Source: Anaerolineaceae bacterium
GTDB taxonomy: Bacteria; Chloroflexota; Anaerolineae; JAAYZQ01
DNA: 11,705 nucleotides
Direction of reading: 5' to 3'
Assembly: GCA_012514775.1 (NCBI GenBank)
Contig: JAAYZQ010000544.1
Coordinates: 1-11,705, forward strand
A program made the translations under genes and the position numbers. Positions 1-7,100 of this stretch are shown one piece after another. The notes beneath the pieces are model-generated. The model ran no database searches, had not been told where the DNA came from, and was given only the letters and a program-made list of their open reading frames with translations. Within the stretch, counting starts at the first letter, position 1; every line of letters begins with the position of its first letter.

Positions 1-620
1 ACCTCTTTGCTTCCTTCTACCCCCGCTCGTTGGACTGGCATCTGCTGCTGGAGCAGATGGGGCTGGCAGAGAAAAGAGATGCCTACTTTGCCAAGCTCTC
101 GGGCGGGCAGAAACAGCGGGTCTTTATCGCGTTGGCGCTGGTTAACGTCCCCGACCTGGTCTTCCTCGACGAGCTGACCACCGGCCTGGACCCCCAGGCT
201 CGGCGTGCGATGTGGGACCAGGTGCGGTTCATCCGCGAGCGAGGCACCACCGTATATCTCACGACCCATTTCATGGAGGAAGCGGAGCGCCTGTGCGACC
301 GGGTGGCAATTGTTGACCACGGCCAGCTCGTTGCCCTGGACGCACCTCAGAACCTGATCTCTTCGCTGGGCGCGGAAAACCGCGTCGTCTTTGAGGCGGA
401 AGGACGCCTGGACGTGGAGTCGCTGCGCGCTGTTCCGGGCGTCGGCCGGGTTGAGCGAATCGGCGAGCGTGTTGTGGTCTATGGGCAAAAGGACGGGCTG
501 GTCAGCAGCGTGGTAAACGCCCTCGAGGCAGGGGGCGTTCGCTTTGAAAACCTGCGCACCGAGCAGCCAACGTTGGAAGACGTGTTCCTGGCTCTGACCG
601 GGAAAGAGATGCGCAGCTAG
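1..620 (+). CDS. ABC transporter ATP-binding protein, 5'-truncated by the window edge
   Basis: This is the C-terminal part of the ATPase subunit of an ABC-2 type exporter, which hydrolyses ATP on the cytoplasmic face to drive efflux by the permease encoded next. The reading frame is open from base 3, so the gene starts upstream; a TTG at 30 lies inside the domain and is not a credible start. Visible motifs, in order, are the ABC signature LSGGQKQR (about bases 96-119), Walker B LVFLDE followed by the D-loop TTGLDP (about 156-191), and the switch histidine in TTH (about 261-269). Walker A and the Q-loop would lie before the window. The C-terminal tail, with a PTLEDVFLALTG stretch, is typical of the DrrA/CcmA-like exporter ATPases. 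The permease starts 9 bases after the stop, so the pair is an operon. The substrate (drug, lipid or polysaccharide) cannot be told. Confidence 0.95.
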   Translation, partial: LFASFYPRSLDWHLLLEQMGLAEKRDAYFAKLSGGQKQRVFIALALVNVPDLVFLDELTTGLDPQARRAMWDQVRFIRERGTTVYLTTHFMEEAERLCDRVAIVDHGQLVALDAPQNLISSLGAENRVVFEAEGRLDVESLRAVPGVGRVERIGERVVVYGQKDGLVSSVVNALEAGGVRFENLRTEQPTLEDVFLALTGKEMRS

Positions 621-629
621 GAGGCACCG

Positions 630-1373
630 ATGGTTGGCTTTCGAAAACTGACGCTCGTACAGGCAAAACTCTATCTCAGGGAGCCCATGTCCGCGTTTTT
701 TACGCTGCTTTTTGGTCCATCCCTGCTACTGCTGCTTGGCTTTATCTTTGGGAACGAGCCCAGTCCGGCGACCGGTGGTCTGGGTTACCTGGATCAATCC
801 GTACCGGCCTACATGGCCATTATCATCGGCATTGTGGGGTTGACAGCCGTGCCTATCACCAGCGCAACCCGACGGGAGATGGGCGTGCTGCGGCGTTTCT
901 CGGCGACCCCACTGCGTCCGCTTGCCTATTTTCTAACGGATGTGCTCGTGCCCTTTCTGATCACTCTGTTGGGTATCCTGCTTCTGGTATTGGTAGGTAC
1001 AGTTGTCTTTCACGTTCGCTTTGAGGGCAATCTGCTCAGCCTGTTTGCGGGTATTGCCCTGGGCGCGTGTGCCTTTTTCGCCCTGGGCTATGCCCTGGTT
1101 GGGCTGGTTCCCAGCGCCCGTGCCGTAACGCTCATCGGCAATGTAGTCCTTTATCCGCTGATGATCTTCTCCGGGTCCGTTGTCCCATTGGAGGTCATGC
1201 CCGACGCGGTACGATCCATCTCTCGCTTTCTGCCCCTCACCCACCTGGTGACTTTGCTGCGCGGCCTGTGGTCGGGAAACGGCTGGGGCGAGCACCTGGT
1301 CGAGGTGGCCGTCCTGGCCGGCATCACCATCCTTGGGACGCTAATCATCGCCCGAACCTTCCGCTGGGAATAA
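630..1373 (+). CDS. ABC-2 type transporter permease
   Basis: This is a 247-residue integral membrane subunit of an ABC-2 exporter, partner of the ATPase just upstream. About six hydrophobic segments are visible, at roughly residues 22-41, 58-78, 98-128, 134-160, 165-187 and 223-243. This is the six-helix layout and length usual for the family. The short amphipathic N-terminus (MVGFRKLTLVQAKLYLREP) is the typical cytosolic coupling helix, and the GVLRRFSATPLRP segment after the second helix is a family hallmark. The ATG at 630 follows AGGAGG (619-624) by five bases, which supports this start. The stop is a TAA at 1371-1373. The gene ends the operon; a C/G-rich palindrome lies about 60 bases downstream. 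The family assignment is secure, but the cargo is unknown. Confidence 0.93.
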   Translation: MVGFRKLTLVQAKLYLREPMSAFFTLLFGPSLLLLLGFIFGNEPSPATGGLGYLDQSVPAYMAIIIGIVGLTAVPITSATRREMGVLRRFSATPLRPLAYFLTDVLVPFLITLLGILLLVLVGTVVFHVRFEGNLLSLFAGIALGACAFFALGYALVGLVPSARAVTLIGNVVLYPLMIFSGSVVPLEVMPDAVRSISRFLPLTHLVTLLRGLWSGNGWGEHLVEVAVLAGITILGTLIIARTFRWE

Positions 1374-1430
1374 GGCCGTCGCTCTCCTCTCCCCCAGCCA
1401 AAGGGTGGCAGGGAACCGAATAAAGCCTCT

Positions 1431-1466
1431 CCCCCCTTCCCTCTGAGGGAAGGGGGGCCGGGGGGG
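1431..1466. repeat. Perfect 12-bp palindrome with adjoining G-runs, intergenic
   Basis: Bases 1431-1442 (ccccccttccct) and 1446-1457 (agggaagggggg) are exact reverse complements around a three-base loop. A further run of seven G follows at 1460-1466. The plus strand thus carries G tracts of 3, 6 and 7, enough for a predicted G-quadruplex, while the palindrome could form a very stable hairpin. No T-tract follows, so it is not a standard intrinsic terminator. It may still slow transcription between the ABC operon and gatC. Upstream, at about 1381-1420, lies another C-then-G block (ctctcccccagcc, aagggtggcaggg) that looks like a degraded relative. The look is that of a dispersed intergenic repeat, but copy number cannot be seen from one window. 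Confidence 0.7.
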
Positions 1467-1476
1467 TTAGGTCCAT

Positions 1477-1505
1477 TTGCCCGGCCGCGCAGAAGATGAT
1501 ATAAT
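1477..1505 (+). promoter_or_regulatory. Sigma-70-type promoter with extended -10 for gatC
   Basis: The -10 at 1500-1505 is a perfect TATAAT preceded by TGA (1497-1499), an extended -10. The -35 candidate at 1477-1482 is TTGCCC (4 of 6 match to TTGACA), with a 17-base spacer. Transcription would start near 1512, about 33 bases before the gatC ATG. It is the only strong promoter I see before the seven-gene run that ends at 7046. Confidence 0.75.
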
Positions 1506-1544
1506 ACCCCCGCTTTCATTTCTGATCTTGTGTACGGTGAGCCC

Positions 1545-1841
1545 ATGAAGCTAAGCCTGGCCGAGGTAGAACACGTTGCCGATCTGGCCCGCCTGGCACT
1601 GACCGCCGCGGAAAAGGATCGCTTCCGCGAACAACTTTCGTCCATCCTGGCCTACGCCGAGCGCCTCCAGGAGCCGGACACCACCGGCATTCCCCCGACT
1701 GCCGCGGTGCTGCCCCTGACCAACGTCCTGCGCGACGACGAGGTGCGGCCCAGCCTGCCCATCGAAGACGTCCTGGCCAACGCCCCAGAGGCCGAGGAGC
1801 GTGTTTTCCGCGTGCCCGTGGTGCTCGAGGACCAGGAATGA
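1545..1841 (+). CDS. gatC: Asp-tRNA(Asn)/Glu-tRNA(Gln) amidotransferase subunit C
   Basis: This small 98-residue subunit wraps around and stabilises GatA in the GatCAB complex, which amidates mischarged Glu-tRNA(Gln) or Asp-tRNA(Asn) in the cytosol. The N-terminal pattern [17 protein letters not shown], the [13 protein letters not shown] helix and the C-terminal [14 protein letters not shown] stretch are the conserved GatC features, and the length matches the family. I place the start at the ATG at 1545 rather than an in-frame GTG at 1530, because GatC proteins begin just before the LS.EEV motif; a weak GGTGA lies at 1536-1540. The stop overlaps the gatA start in an ATGA at 1838-1841, indicating translational coupling and matched subunit amounts. 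Confidence 0.95.
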   Translation: MKLSLAEVEHVADLARLALTAAEKDRFREQLSSILAYAERLQEPDTTGIPPTAAVLPLTNVLRDDEVRPSLPIEDVLANAPEAEERVFRVPVVLEDQE

Positions 1842-3340
1842 GCAATCTGCCAGCCCTGTCCATCGTCGAGGCCGCGGCGCTCTTGCGCCGCGGCGAGATC
1901 ACGTCCGTCGAGCTGGTTGGGTCCATCCTGGAGCGCATCTATGCGCTGGACAATGAGGTGCGCGCCTACCTTACCCTGGCACCTGACATGGCCCTCGAAC
2001 AGGCCGCCGAAGCCGACCGGCGCCGCGCGGCCGAGGCCGACCCTCCGGCCTTGCTGGGCATCCCGCTGGCCATCAAGGATGTCATCTGCGTTGAGGGTTT
2101 GACGACTACTTGTGGGTCCCGCATCCTGGAGGACTATGTCCCACCCTTCAGCGCGACCGTCGTCGAAAGGCTGCGGGAAGCGGGTGCCGTCATCCTGGGC
2201 AAGACCAATACCGACGAGTTTGCCATGGGCTCCTCCACGGAAAACTCGGCCTATTTCGCCACCCGCAACCCCTGGGACCTGGAGCGGGTGCCGGGCGGCT
2301 CCAGCGGCGGCAGTGCGGCTGCCGTGGCGGCAGGCATGGCCCCGGGTGCCCTGGGCTCCGACACGGGCGGCAGCGTGCGCCAGCCGGCAGCCCTGTGCGG
2401 CGTCGTCGGCCTGAAGCCCACGTACGGCCGCGTCAGCCGCTGGGGATTGGTGGCCTTTGCGTCCTCTCTCGACCAGATTGGGCCCCTGACCCGTACCGTG
2501 GGCGACGCTGCCCTCCTCCTGAAGGCCATTGCCGGACCCGACGACCGCGACTCGACCTCCGTCCAGGCCCCGGTGCCCGACTATACCGAGCTGGGCGACG
2601 GCCTGCGCGGGCTGCGCATCGGCGTGCCACGCGAATATTTCGTGACAGGCATCGAGTCCCAGGTGGAGGCCGCTGTGCGGGCCGCCATCCAGACCCTGGT
2701 GGATCTGGGGGCGCGCGTGGTGGATGTCAGCCTGCCCAACACCGAGTACGCGCTGCCCGTCTATTACCTGGTGGCCCCTGCCGAGGCCTCGGCCAACCTG
2801 GCCCGCTACGACGGCATGCGCTTCGGACTGTCGCTGCGGGAAGGAGAGGAAGGCGGCGGCGCCGTGCCGGATCTGTGGGACACCTATTGCCGGACGCGCG
2901 GCCAGGGCTTTGGCCCCGAGGTCAAACGACGCATTATGCTCGGCACTTATGCCCTCTCCGCGGGCTACTATGACGCCTACTACCTGCGCGCCAGCCAGGT
3001 GCGGACCCTCATCCGCCGCGATTTCGATCGGGCGCTGGAGAATTGCGACGTCCTGGTGGCGCCCACCACGCCCCGCACCGCCTTCAAGCTGGGCGAAAAG
3101 GTGGACGATCCATTGCAAATGTACCTGGAGGATATTTATACCCTGGCCCTGTCACTGGCCGGCCTGCCCGGGCTGTCGCTGCCCTGCGGCTTTGACGCCG
3201 CCGGGCTGCCCATCGGCCTGCAGATCATGGGCCGGGCCTTTGACGAGGCCACCATCTTGAGCGTGGCCCACGCCTACGAACAGGCCAGTGACTGGCACAC
3301 CAGGCGGCCGCCCCTTGCCCTCTCTGGCGAAGGAGGGTAG
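1838..3340 (+). CDS. gatA: Asp-tRNA(Asn)/Glu-tRNA(Gln) amidotransferase subunit A
   Basis: This is the glutaminase subunit of GatCAB: it releases ammonia from glutamine, which is channelled to GatB for amidation of the mischarged tRNA. The 500 residues are full length for the family. The amidase-signature core is intact, with the Ser-cisSer-Lys triad at Lys80 (in LAIKD), Ser155 (in [15 protein letters not shown]) and Ser179 (in [10 protein letters not shown]). Each sits one residue on from the positions known in Staphylococcus aureus GatA. The [20 protein letters not shown] and [10 protein letters not shown] stretches distinguish GatA from general amidases. It begins inside the gatC stop codon. 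GatB, the kinase/transamidase subunit, is not in this window, so it must be encoded elsewhere. The next gene starts 63 bases on without a visible terminator. Confidence 0.97.
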   Translation: MSNLPALSIVEAAALLRRGEITSVELVGSILERIYALDNEVRAYLTLAPDMALEQAAEADRRRAAEADPPALLGIPLAIKDVICVEGLTTTCGSRILEDYVPPFSATVVERLREAGAVILGKTNTDEFAMGSSTENSAYFATRNPWDLERVPGGSSGGSAAAVAAGMAPGALGSDTGGSVRQPAALCGVVGLKPTYGRVSRWGLVAFASSLDQIGPLTRTVGDAALLLKAIAGPDDRDSTSVQAPVPDYTELGDGLRGLRIGVPREYFVTGIESQVEAAVRAAIQTLVDLGARVVDVSLPNTEYALPVYYLVAPAEASANLARYDGMRFGLSLREGEEGGGAVPDLWDTYCRTRGQGFGPEVKRRIMLGTYALSAGYYDAYYLRASQVRTLIRRDFDRALENCDVLVAPTTPRTAFKLGEKVDDPLQMYLEDIYTLALSLAGLPGLSLPCGFDAAGLPIGLQIMGRAFDEATILSVAHAYEQASDWHTRRPPLALSGEGG

Positions 3341-3403
3341 CCTGTCCGTTTCCTGGGTGCCGGTTGTGCACGAACTCACATGTCTCGGAGGGTTACGAAC
3401 GCT

Positions 3404-4411
3404 ATGAAAGTTATCATCCCCCTGGCGGGATTCGGCAAGAGAATGCGACCTCACACCTGGTCCAAGCCCAAGCCCCTGGTAAATATCGCCGGCAAGCCGG
3501 TCCTGGGCCACGTCCTCGACAAGCTCGCGGATCTTGACGTCGAGGTGGACGAGCTGATCTTTATCGTCGGCTGGCTGGGAGAACAGATCGAGGAGTACTA
3601 TACCGCCGCCGGCTATCCCTATCCGGCCCGCTACGTGGAACAGAGGGAGCTCCTGGGCCAGGCCCATGCCATCTGGCTGGCCCGCGAGGCGCTGGAGGGG
3701 CCGGCCCTCATTATCTTTGTGGACACCATCTTTGAGGCCGATCTGTGCGACCTGGAGACCTCGGGGCTCGATGGCGTCCTCTACGTGCGCGAAGTGGACG
3801 ATCCCCGGCGCTTTGGCGTTGCCATCCTCGACGACGAGGGCATGGTTGCGCGACTGGTGGAAAAGCCGGCGGACATGGACAACCGCCTGGCCGTCGTGGG
3901 CGTGTACTATGTCCATGATTCCGAACGGCTGATCCGCGCCATCGAGGAGTTGATGGAGCGCAACATCCAGACCAAGGGCGAGTATTACCTGGCCGATGCC
4001 TTCAGCCTGATGATCGAGGAGGGCGCTCGCTTTGGGGTGCGCGAGGTCTCGGTGTGGGAGGACACGGGCACCCCCCAGGCTGTGCTCCAGACCAACCGCT
4101 ATCTGCTGGAGCACGGCAGCGACAACGACGGGAAGGTGGCCGCTTACAATTCGGTCATTATCCCGCCGGTGTACATCGCCGACTCGGCCCGCGTGGAGCA
4201 TTCCATCGTCGGCCCGTACGTCACCGTGGCCGAGCATGCCGTGGTGAGGAACTCGATCGTGCGCGACTCGATCATCGGCGAGGCGGCCTATCTCGACTGC
4301 ACCATGCTGGAGGGCTCGCTCATCGGCCACGAAGCCGTGGTGCGCGAGCGCGCCCGGGTGCTCAACGTCGGCGACTCGTCCCAGGTGGACCTCTCGCCTT
4401 TTGACGACTGA
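3404..4411 (+). CDS. Sugar-phosphate nucleotidyltransferase with C-terminal beta-helix
   Basis: This 335-residue cytosolic enzyme belongs to the RmlA/GlmU-like NDP-sugar pyrophosphorylase family, which joins a sugar-1-phosphate to an NTP to give an NDP-sugar and pyrophosphate. Residues 1-235 form the Rossmann-like catalytic domain, with the N-terminal nucleotide loop PLAGFGKRMRPHT, KPKPLV and GKPVL. Asp107 (in FVDT) and Asp220 (in WEDTGTP) are the likely Mg ligands, and VEKP lies at 152-155. Residues 247-320 show spaced I/V-rich hexapeptide-like repeats (IADSARVEHSIVG, VRNSIVRDSIIG), a left-handed beta-helix that in relatives carries an acyltransferase or only oligomerises. The ATG at 3404 fits the family N-terminus and has GGAGGG at 3387-3392. 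An upstream in-frame ATG at 3380 lacks a ribosome site. Thymidylyl- and uridylyltransferases look alike here, so the sugar and base are unknown. Confidence 0.9.
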   Translation: MKVIIPLAGFGKRMRPHTWSKPKPLVNIAGKPVLGHVLDKLADLDVEVDELIFIVGWLGEQIEEYYTAAGYPYPARYVEQRELLGQAHAIWLAREALEGPALIIFVDTIFEADLCDLETSGLDGVLYVREVDDPRRFGVAILDDEGMVARLVEKPADMDNRLAVVGVYYVHDSERLIRAIEELMERNIQTKGEYYLADAFSLMIEEGARFGVREVSVWEDTGTPQAVLQTNRYLLEHGSDNDGKVAAYNSVIIPPVYIADSARVEHSIVGPYVTVAEHAVVRNSIVRDSIIGEAAYLDCTMLEGSLIGHEAVVRERARVLNVGDSSQVDLSPFDD

Positions 4412-4415
4412 CGAG

Positions 4416-4640
4416 ATGCCCGGCAAGGTCGAATGTCACTCGGGGCATACCTATGCCCAGGAGCCGCGGGCCTTTGCCTGGGAGGGACAGATGCTCACGG
4501 TCGACGAGGTTCTTGACCGCTGGCGGCTGCCGGCGGGTCCAACGTTCCGGGTTCGGACCGCTGCCGGGCAGGTCTTCGACCTGCACTATGCGGAGGCCGA
4601 GGACCAATGGCACATCCGTCCCCTTGGAGGGGAGTCGTGA
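4416..4640 (+). CDS. Small uncharacterised protein (74 aa)
   Basis: I do not recognise a function. The 74-residue product is soluble-looking, without signal peptide or membrane segment, and rich in aromatic and charged residues. Features seen are an N-terminal Cys-His pair (Cys7, His8) plus His11; a YAQEPRAFAWEGQ stretch; a VDEVLDRWRLP helix; and a beta-like FRVRTAAGQVFDLHYAEAEDQWHI tail ending in a Trp. It looks like one of the small single-domain families of roughly DUF6504 type, but this is only a recollected resemblance. It starts four bases after the nucleotidyltransferase stop, so translation is probably coupled; no good Shine-Dalgarno is visible. An in-frame TTG at 4401 would overlap the upstream gene and is less likely. 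Coding is supported by tight operon spacing and GC-rich third positions like its neighbours. Confidence 0.72.
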   Translation: MPGKVECHSGHTYAQEPRAFAWEGQMLTVDEVLDRWRLPAGPTFRVRTAAGQVFDLHYAEAEDQWHIRPLGGES

Positions 4641-4688
4641 TCCCATCGTCGCTGCTGGGAATAACCTGACAAAGGAGGTCTAAGGAGA

Positions 4689-5849
4689 ATGAGGAGCTTT
4701 GTTTCCAGGAAGGTCCAGGCGGTGCCCCCCTCTGGCATCCGTCGTTTCTTTGACATCGCGGCCACCATGGACGACGTTATCTCCCTGGGGATCGGCGAGC
4801 CGGACTTTGTCACACCCGAAGCGGTACTTCGGGCGGGTGCCGACTCGCTGCTGGCCGGCGAGACACACTACACGTCCAACTCGGGCATCCGCGAGCTACG
4901 CCTCGCCCTGGCCGAGCACCTGGCGCGGCTCTATGGCGTGGAGTACGATCCGGAGACCGAGCTGCTCATCACGGTCGGCGTCTCCGAAGCCCTGTACCTG
5001 GCCTTTGCCGCCACGCTGGACCAAGATGACGAGGTCCTGGTGCCCGAGCCCTGCTTTGTGGCCTACAACCCGGAAGTGATCTTTGCCGGGGGAGTGCCCG
5101 TCAACATCTGCACCAGCGTGGAAAGCGACTTTCAGCTCCTTGCGGCCGACGTAGAGGCTGCCATCACGCCCAAAACCAAGGCCCTCCTCCTGGGCTATCC
5201 CAACAACCCCACGGGCGCGGTGATGACGCGCCAGCGCCTGCTGGAGGTGGCGCAGGTGGCAGAAAAGCACGACCTGCTGGTCATCTCGGACGAGATCTAT
5301 GACCGGTTGGTGTACGGCATCGAGCACACCTGCTTTCCCACCTTGCCCGGCATGCGCCAGCGCACGGTGCTCCTCGGGGGCTTTTCCAAGTCCTACGCTA
5401 TGACCGGCTGGCGAATCGGCTACGCGGCCGGCCCGGCCGAAGTCGTGGGCGCCATGCGCAAGGTGCACCAGTACACGATCATGTCGGCGCCCACCGTGGC
5501 GCAGCATGCTGCGCTGGAAGCCCTGCTCCACGGCGAGGATGCGGTGCAAGAGATGCGCGCCGAGTACGACCGCCGCCGGCGGCTCATCGTCGACGGGCTG
5601 AACGCCATCGGCCTGGACTGCTTTGAGCCGCGGGGCGCCTTCTATGCCTTCCCGTCCATCGCCGCCACCGGCATGAGCGACGAGGTCTTTTCGGAGCGCC
5701 TGATCATGGAGGAGAAGGTGGCCTGCGTGCCCGGCAGTGCTTTCGGGGCTTGCGGCCAGGGGCACGTGCGCTGCTCCTACGCCACCGCTTACGAAAAGAT
5801 CGAAGAGGCGCTGGAGCGCATGGCGCGGTTTGCCCGGCGCCATGGCTAG
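4689..5849 (+). CDS. Pyridoxal-phosphate aminotransferase, class I/II (AspC/PatA-like)
   Basis: This is a 386-residue fold-type I aminotransferase that moves an amino group from an amino acid to a 2-oxo acid through PLP in the cytosol. Diagnostic residues are all present: the substrate loop GIGEPDF (34-40), YTSNSG near 61-66, PNNPTG with Asn173, Asp201 and Tyr204 in SDEIYDRL, the Schiff-base Lys234 in GGFSKSYAMTGWRIGY, and the carboxylate-binding Arg361 in HVRCSYA. Length is normal. The pattern fits the aspartate/aromatic/alanine group often annotated as AspC or PatA; the real substrate cannot be read. The start has an unusually strong ribosome site: AAAGGAGGT (4671-4679) lies nine bases before ATG, followed by a second AAGGAG (4682-4687) that is too close to serve. 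It sits 48 bases after the small gene and 64 before upp. Confidence 0.95.
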   Translation: MRSFVSRKVQAVPPSGIRRFFDIAATMDDVISLGIGEPDFVTPEAVLRAGADSLLAGETHYTSNSGIRELRLALAEHLARLYGVEYDPETELLITVGVSEALYLAFAATLDQDDEVLVPEPCFVAYNPEVIFAGGVPVNICTSVESDFQLLAADVEAAITPKTKALLLGYPNNPTGAVMTRQRLLEVAQVAEKHDLLVISDEIYDRLVYGIEHTCFPTLPGMRQRTVLLGGFSKSYAMTGWRIGYAAGPAEVVGAMRKVHQYTIMSAPTVAQHAALEALLHGEDAVQEMRAEYDRRRRLIVDGLNAIGLDCFEPRGAFYAFPSIAATGMSDEVFSERLIMEEKVACVPGSAFGACGQGHVRCSYATAYEKIEEALERMARFARRHG

Positions 5850-5892
5850 AGCGCGGAACCGGCTACCCGGCGGATATCGCTCTACACAGCCT

Positions 5893-5910
5893 ATCACGCA
5901 GGAGTGTGAT
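5893..5910 (+). promoter_or_regulatory. Small hairpin with the upp Shine-Dalgarno in its loop
   Basis: ATCAC (5893-5897) and GTGAT (5906-5910) can pair around an eight-base loop, GCAGGAGT, that holds the AGGAG ribosome site of upp. The site lies nine bases before the ATG at 5914. A short stem could present or mask the site, but five base pairs may also arise by chance. Confidence 0.35.
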
Positions 5911-5913
5911 TAG

Positions 5914-6579
5914 ATGACCGAAACTGGCCGCCCTGGCCGGGTATTTGAATCGACGCACCCGCTGGTGCGGCACAAGCTGAGCGTCCTCCGCCAGGCAGAC
6001 ACGGGGGTGCGACGCTTTCGGGAGCTGGCCTGGGAGCTGACCACGCTCCTGGCCTACGAGGCCCTGGCCGACCTGGCCGTCGTGGAAAAGACAATCGTGA
6101 CGCCCCTGGCCGAGACCACGGGCTATGCACTGAAGGAGCGCGTAGCCCTGGTGCCGGTCCTGCGCGCCGGGCTGGGCATGGTCGACCCCATCTGGAACCT
6201 GCTGCCCGAGGCGCAGATCGGCCACATCGGTCTCTATCGCGACGAAGAAACGCTGGAGCCCATCGAGTACTATAGCAAGCTGCCTCCCGCCAGCCAGGTG
6301 GACGTCTGCCTTGTGCTGGATCCCATGCTCGCCACCGGGGGCTCGGCCGTGGCCGCTTGCAACCTTCTAACCCGGTCGGGCATCCACCGGATCAAGTATC
6401 TGGGGCTCATCGCCGCCCCGGAGGGCATCGCCCGGCTGCACGCGGCCCATCCCGGCGTCGACATACACGTCGCCGGCGTCGATTGCTGCCTCAACGACAA
6501 GGGCTACATCGTCCCTGGCCTGGGCGATGCCGGAGACCGGCTCTTTGGCACCAAGGCCGACGACGCCCGCGTTCAATGA
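5914..6579 (+). CDS. upp: Uracil phosphoribosyltransferase
   Basis: This salvage enzyme converts uracil and PRPP to UMP and pyrophosphate in the cytosol. The 221-residue product is slightly longer than the usual 208-210 because of short N- and C-terminal extensions. Clear family blocks are HPLVRHKLSVLR, LVPVLRAGLGMVDP, the GHIGLYRDEETLEPIEYY flap region, the PRPP loop DPMLATGGSA (136-145) and the uracil-binding GYIVPGLGDAGDRLFGT near the C-terminus. In the middle, VDCCLND replaces the more common LDE.LN form, with two adjacent cysteines (191-192). The ATG at 5914 has AGGAG nine bases upstream. The dCMP deaminase follows after 20 bases, giving a pyrimidine pair: UMP from uracil and dUMP from dCMP. 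Homologues are often allosterically activated by GTP; nothing here shows that. Confidence 0.97.
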   Translation: MTETGRPGRVFESTHPLVRHKLSVLRQADTGVRRFRELAWELTTLLAYEALADLAVVEKTIVTPLAETTGYALKERVALVPVLRAGLGMVDPIWNLLPEAQIGHIGLYRDEETLEPIEYYSKLPPASQVDVCLVLDPMLATGGSAVAACNLLTRSGIHRIKYLGLIAAPEGIARLHAAHPGVDIHVAGVDCCLNDKGYIVPGLGDAGDRLFGTKADDARVQ

Positions 6580-6599
6580 AGGAAAGAGGATAGAAGCGG

Positions 6600-7046
6600 T
6601 TGAACGAAGAACTTCAGCGTCCCTCCTGGGACGACTATTTCATGCAGATCACGCTGCAGGTGGCCAGGAGGAGCACCTGCCCGCGGGCGGCCGTCGGTGC
6701 CGTCCTCGTCCGCGACAAGCGCATCCTGACCACGGGCTACAACGGCGCCCCGGCAGGGCTGCCCCACTGCACAGAGGCCGGCTGCCTGATGGTCAACGGC
6801 CACTGTGTGCGCACGCTCCACGCCGAGCAGAACGCCATCATCCAGGGCGCCCTCCACGGCGTGGACGTCTCGGGCAGCACCCTGTACGTTACCCATCAGC
6901 CTTGCCTGGTGTGCGCCAAGATGATCATCAACGCCGGGATCGAGCGCGTGGTGTACGGCGGCGAATATCCGGACGAGATTGCACGGGGATTCCTGGAGCA
7001 GGCCGGCATCAGCCTGGAGCACTATAACTCGGGCCTGACGCCATAG
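6600..7046 (+). CDS. Deoxycytidylate (dCMP) deaminase, ComEB-like
   Basis: This zinc enzyme deaminates dCMP to dUMP, the precursor for thymidylate synthesis. The 148 residues match the bacterial dCMP deaminase/ComEB family in length. The catalytic signature is complete: HAE at 74-76 (zinc His and general-base Glu) and PCLVC at 101-105 with two zinc cysteines. Family blocks RPSWDDYFM, RSTCPRAAVGAVLV, TGYNGAPAGLPHC and YVTHQPCLVCAKMIINAGIERVVY are present. An extra cluster of His56, Cys57, Cys62 and Cys69 lies where relatives such as the phage T4 enzyme bind a second, structural zinc. The start is a TTG at 6600, just before the conserved block, with AGAGGA at 6586-6591; I found no ATG or GTG in frame nearby. 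It is the last gene of the plus-strand run, 20 bases after upp. Confidence 0.95.
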   Translation: MNEELQRPSWDDYFMQITLQVARRSTCPRAAVGAVLVRDKRILTTGYNGAPAGLPHCTEAGCLMVNGHCVRTLHAEQNAIIQGALHGVDVSGSTLYVTHQPCLVCAKMIINAGIERVVYGGEYPDEIARGFLEQAGISLEHYNSGLTP

Positions 7047-7052
7047 ACGATG

Positions 7053-7091
7053 AAAAAAGCGCCGCAGGAGCTACCGGCTCTTGCGGCGCTT
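7053..7091 (-). terminator. Intrinsic terminator of the M50 protease gene
   Basis: A 15-bp stem with one G.U pair (arms 7057-7071 and 7077-7091, loop TACCG) lies 10 bases beyond the minus-strand stop codon. Read on the minus strand it is followed at once by six T (A6 at 7053-7058 on the plus strand). On the plus strand the stem is followed by C and seven G rather than T, so termination of the convergent plus-strand operon would be weaker or Rho-dependent. Confidence 0.88.
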
Positions 7092-7100
7092 CGGGGGGGC

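Noticed and set aside
1431..1466. Reading the C/G palindrome as an intrinsic terminator of the ABC operon
   Set aside because: No T-tract follows on either strand; the plus strand continues into CC and seven G.
1652..3118. Long open frame on the minus strand (488 codons) across gatC and gatA
   Set aside because: It lies wholly opposite two certain genes; GC-rich third positions commonly leave antisense frames open. Its product is low-complexity, rich in Gly, His and Gln, with no motif.
3365..3380. TGTG-N8-CACA palindrome between gatA and the nucleotidyltransferase, resembling a CRP/Rex site
   Set aside because: Only four-base arms, no promoter beside it, and the surrounding genes appear to be read through from upstream.
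3152..4426. Long open frame on the minus strand (424 codons) across the nucleotidyltransferase
   Set aside because: Same antisense effect; product is His/Asp/Val-rich without recognisable domain, and the plus-strand gene there is clear.
4641..4660. TCCCA/TGGGA inverted repeat before the aminotransferase
   Set aside because: Five pairs around a ten-base loop with no T-tract; too weak to call a terminator or switch.
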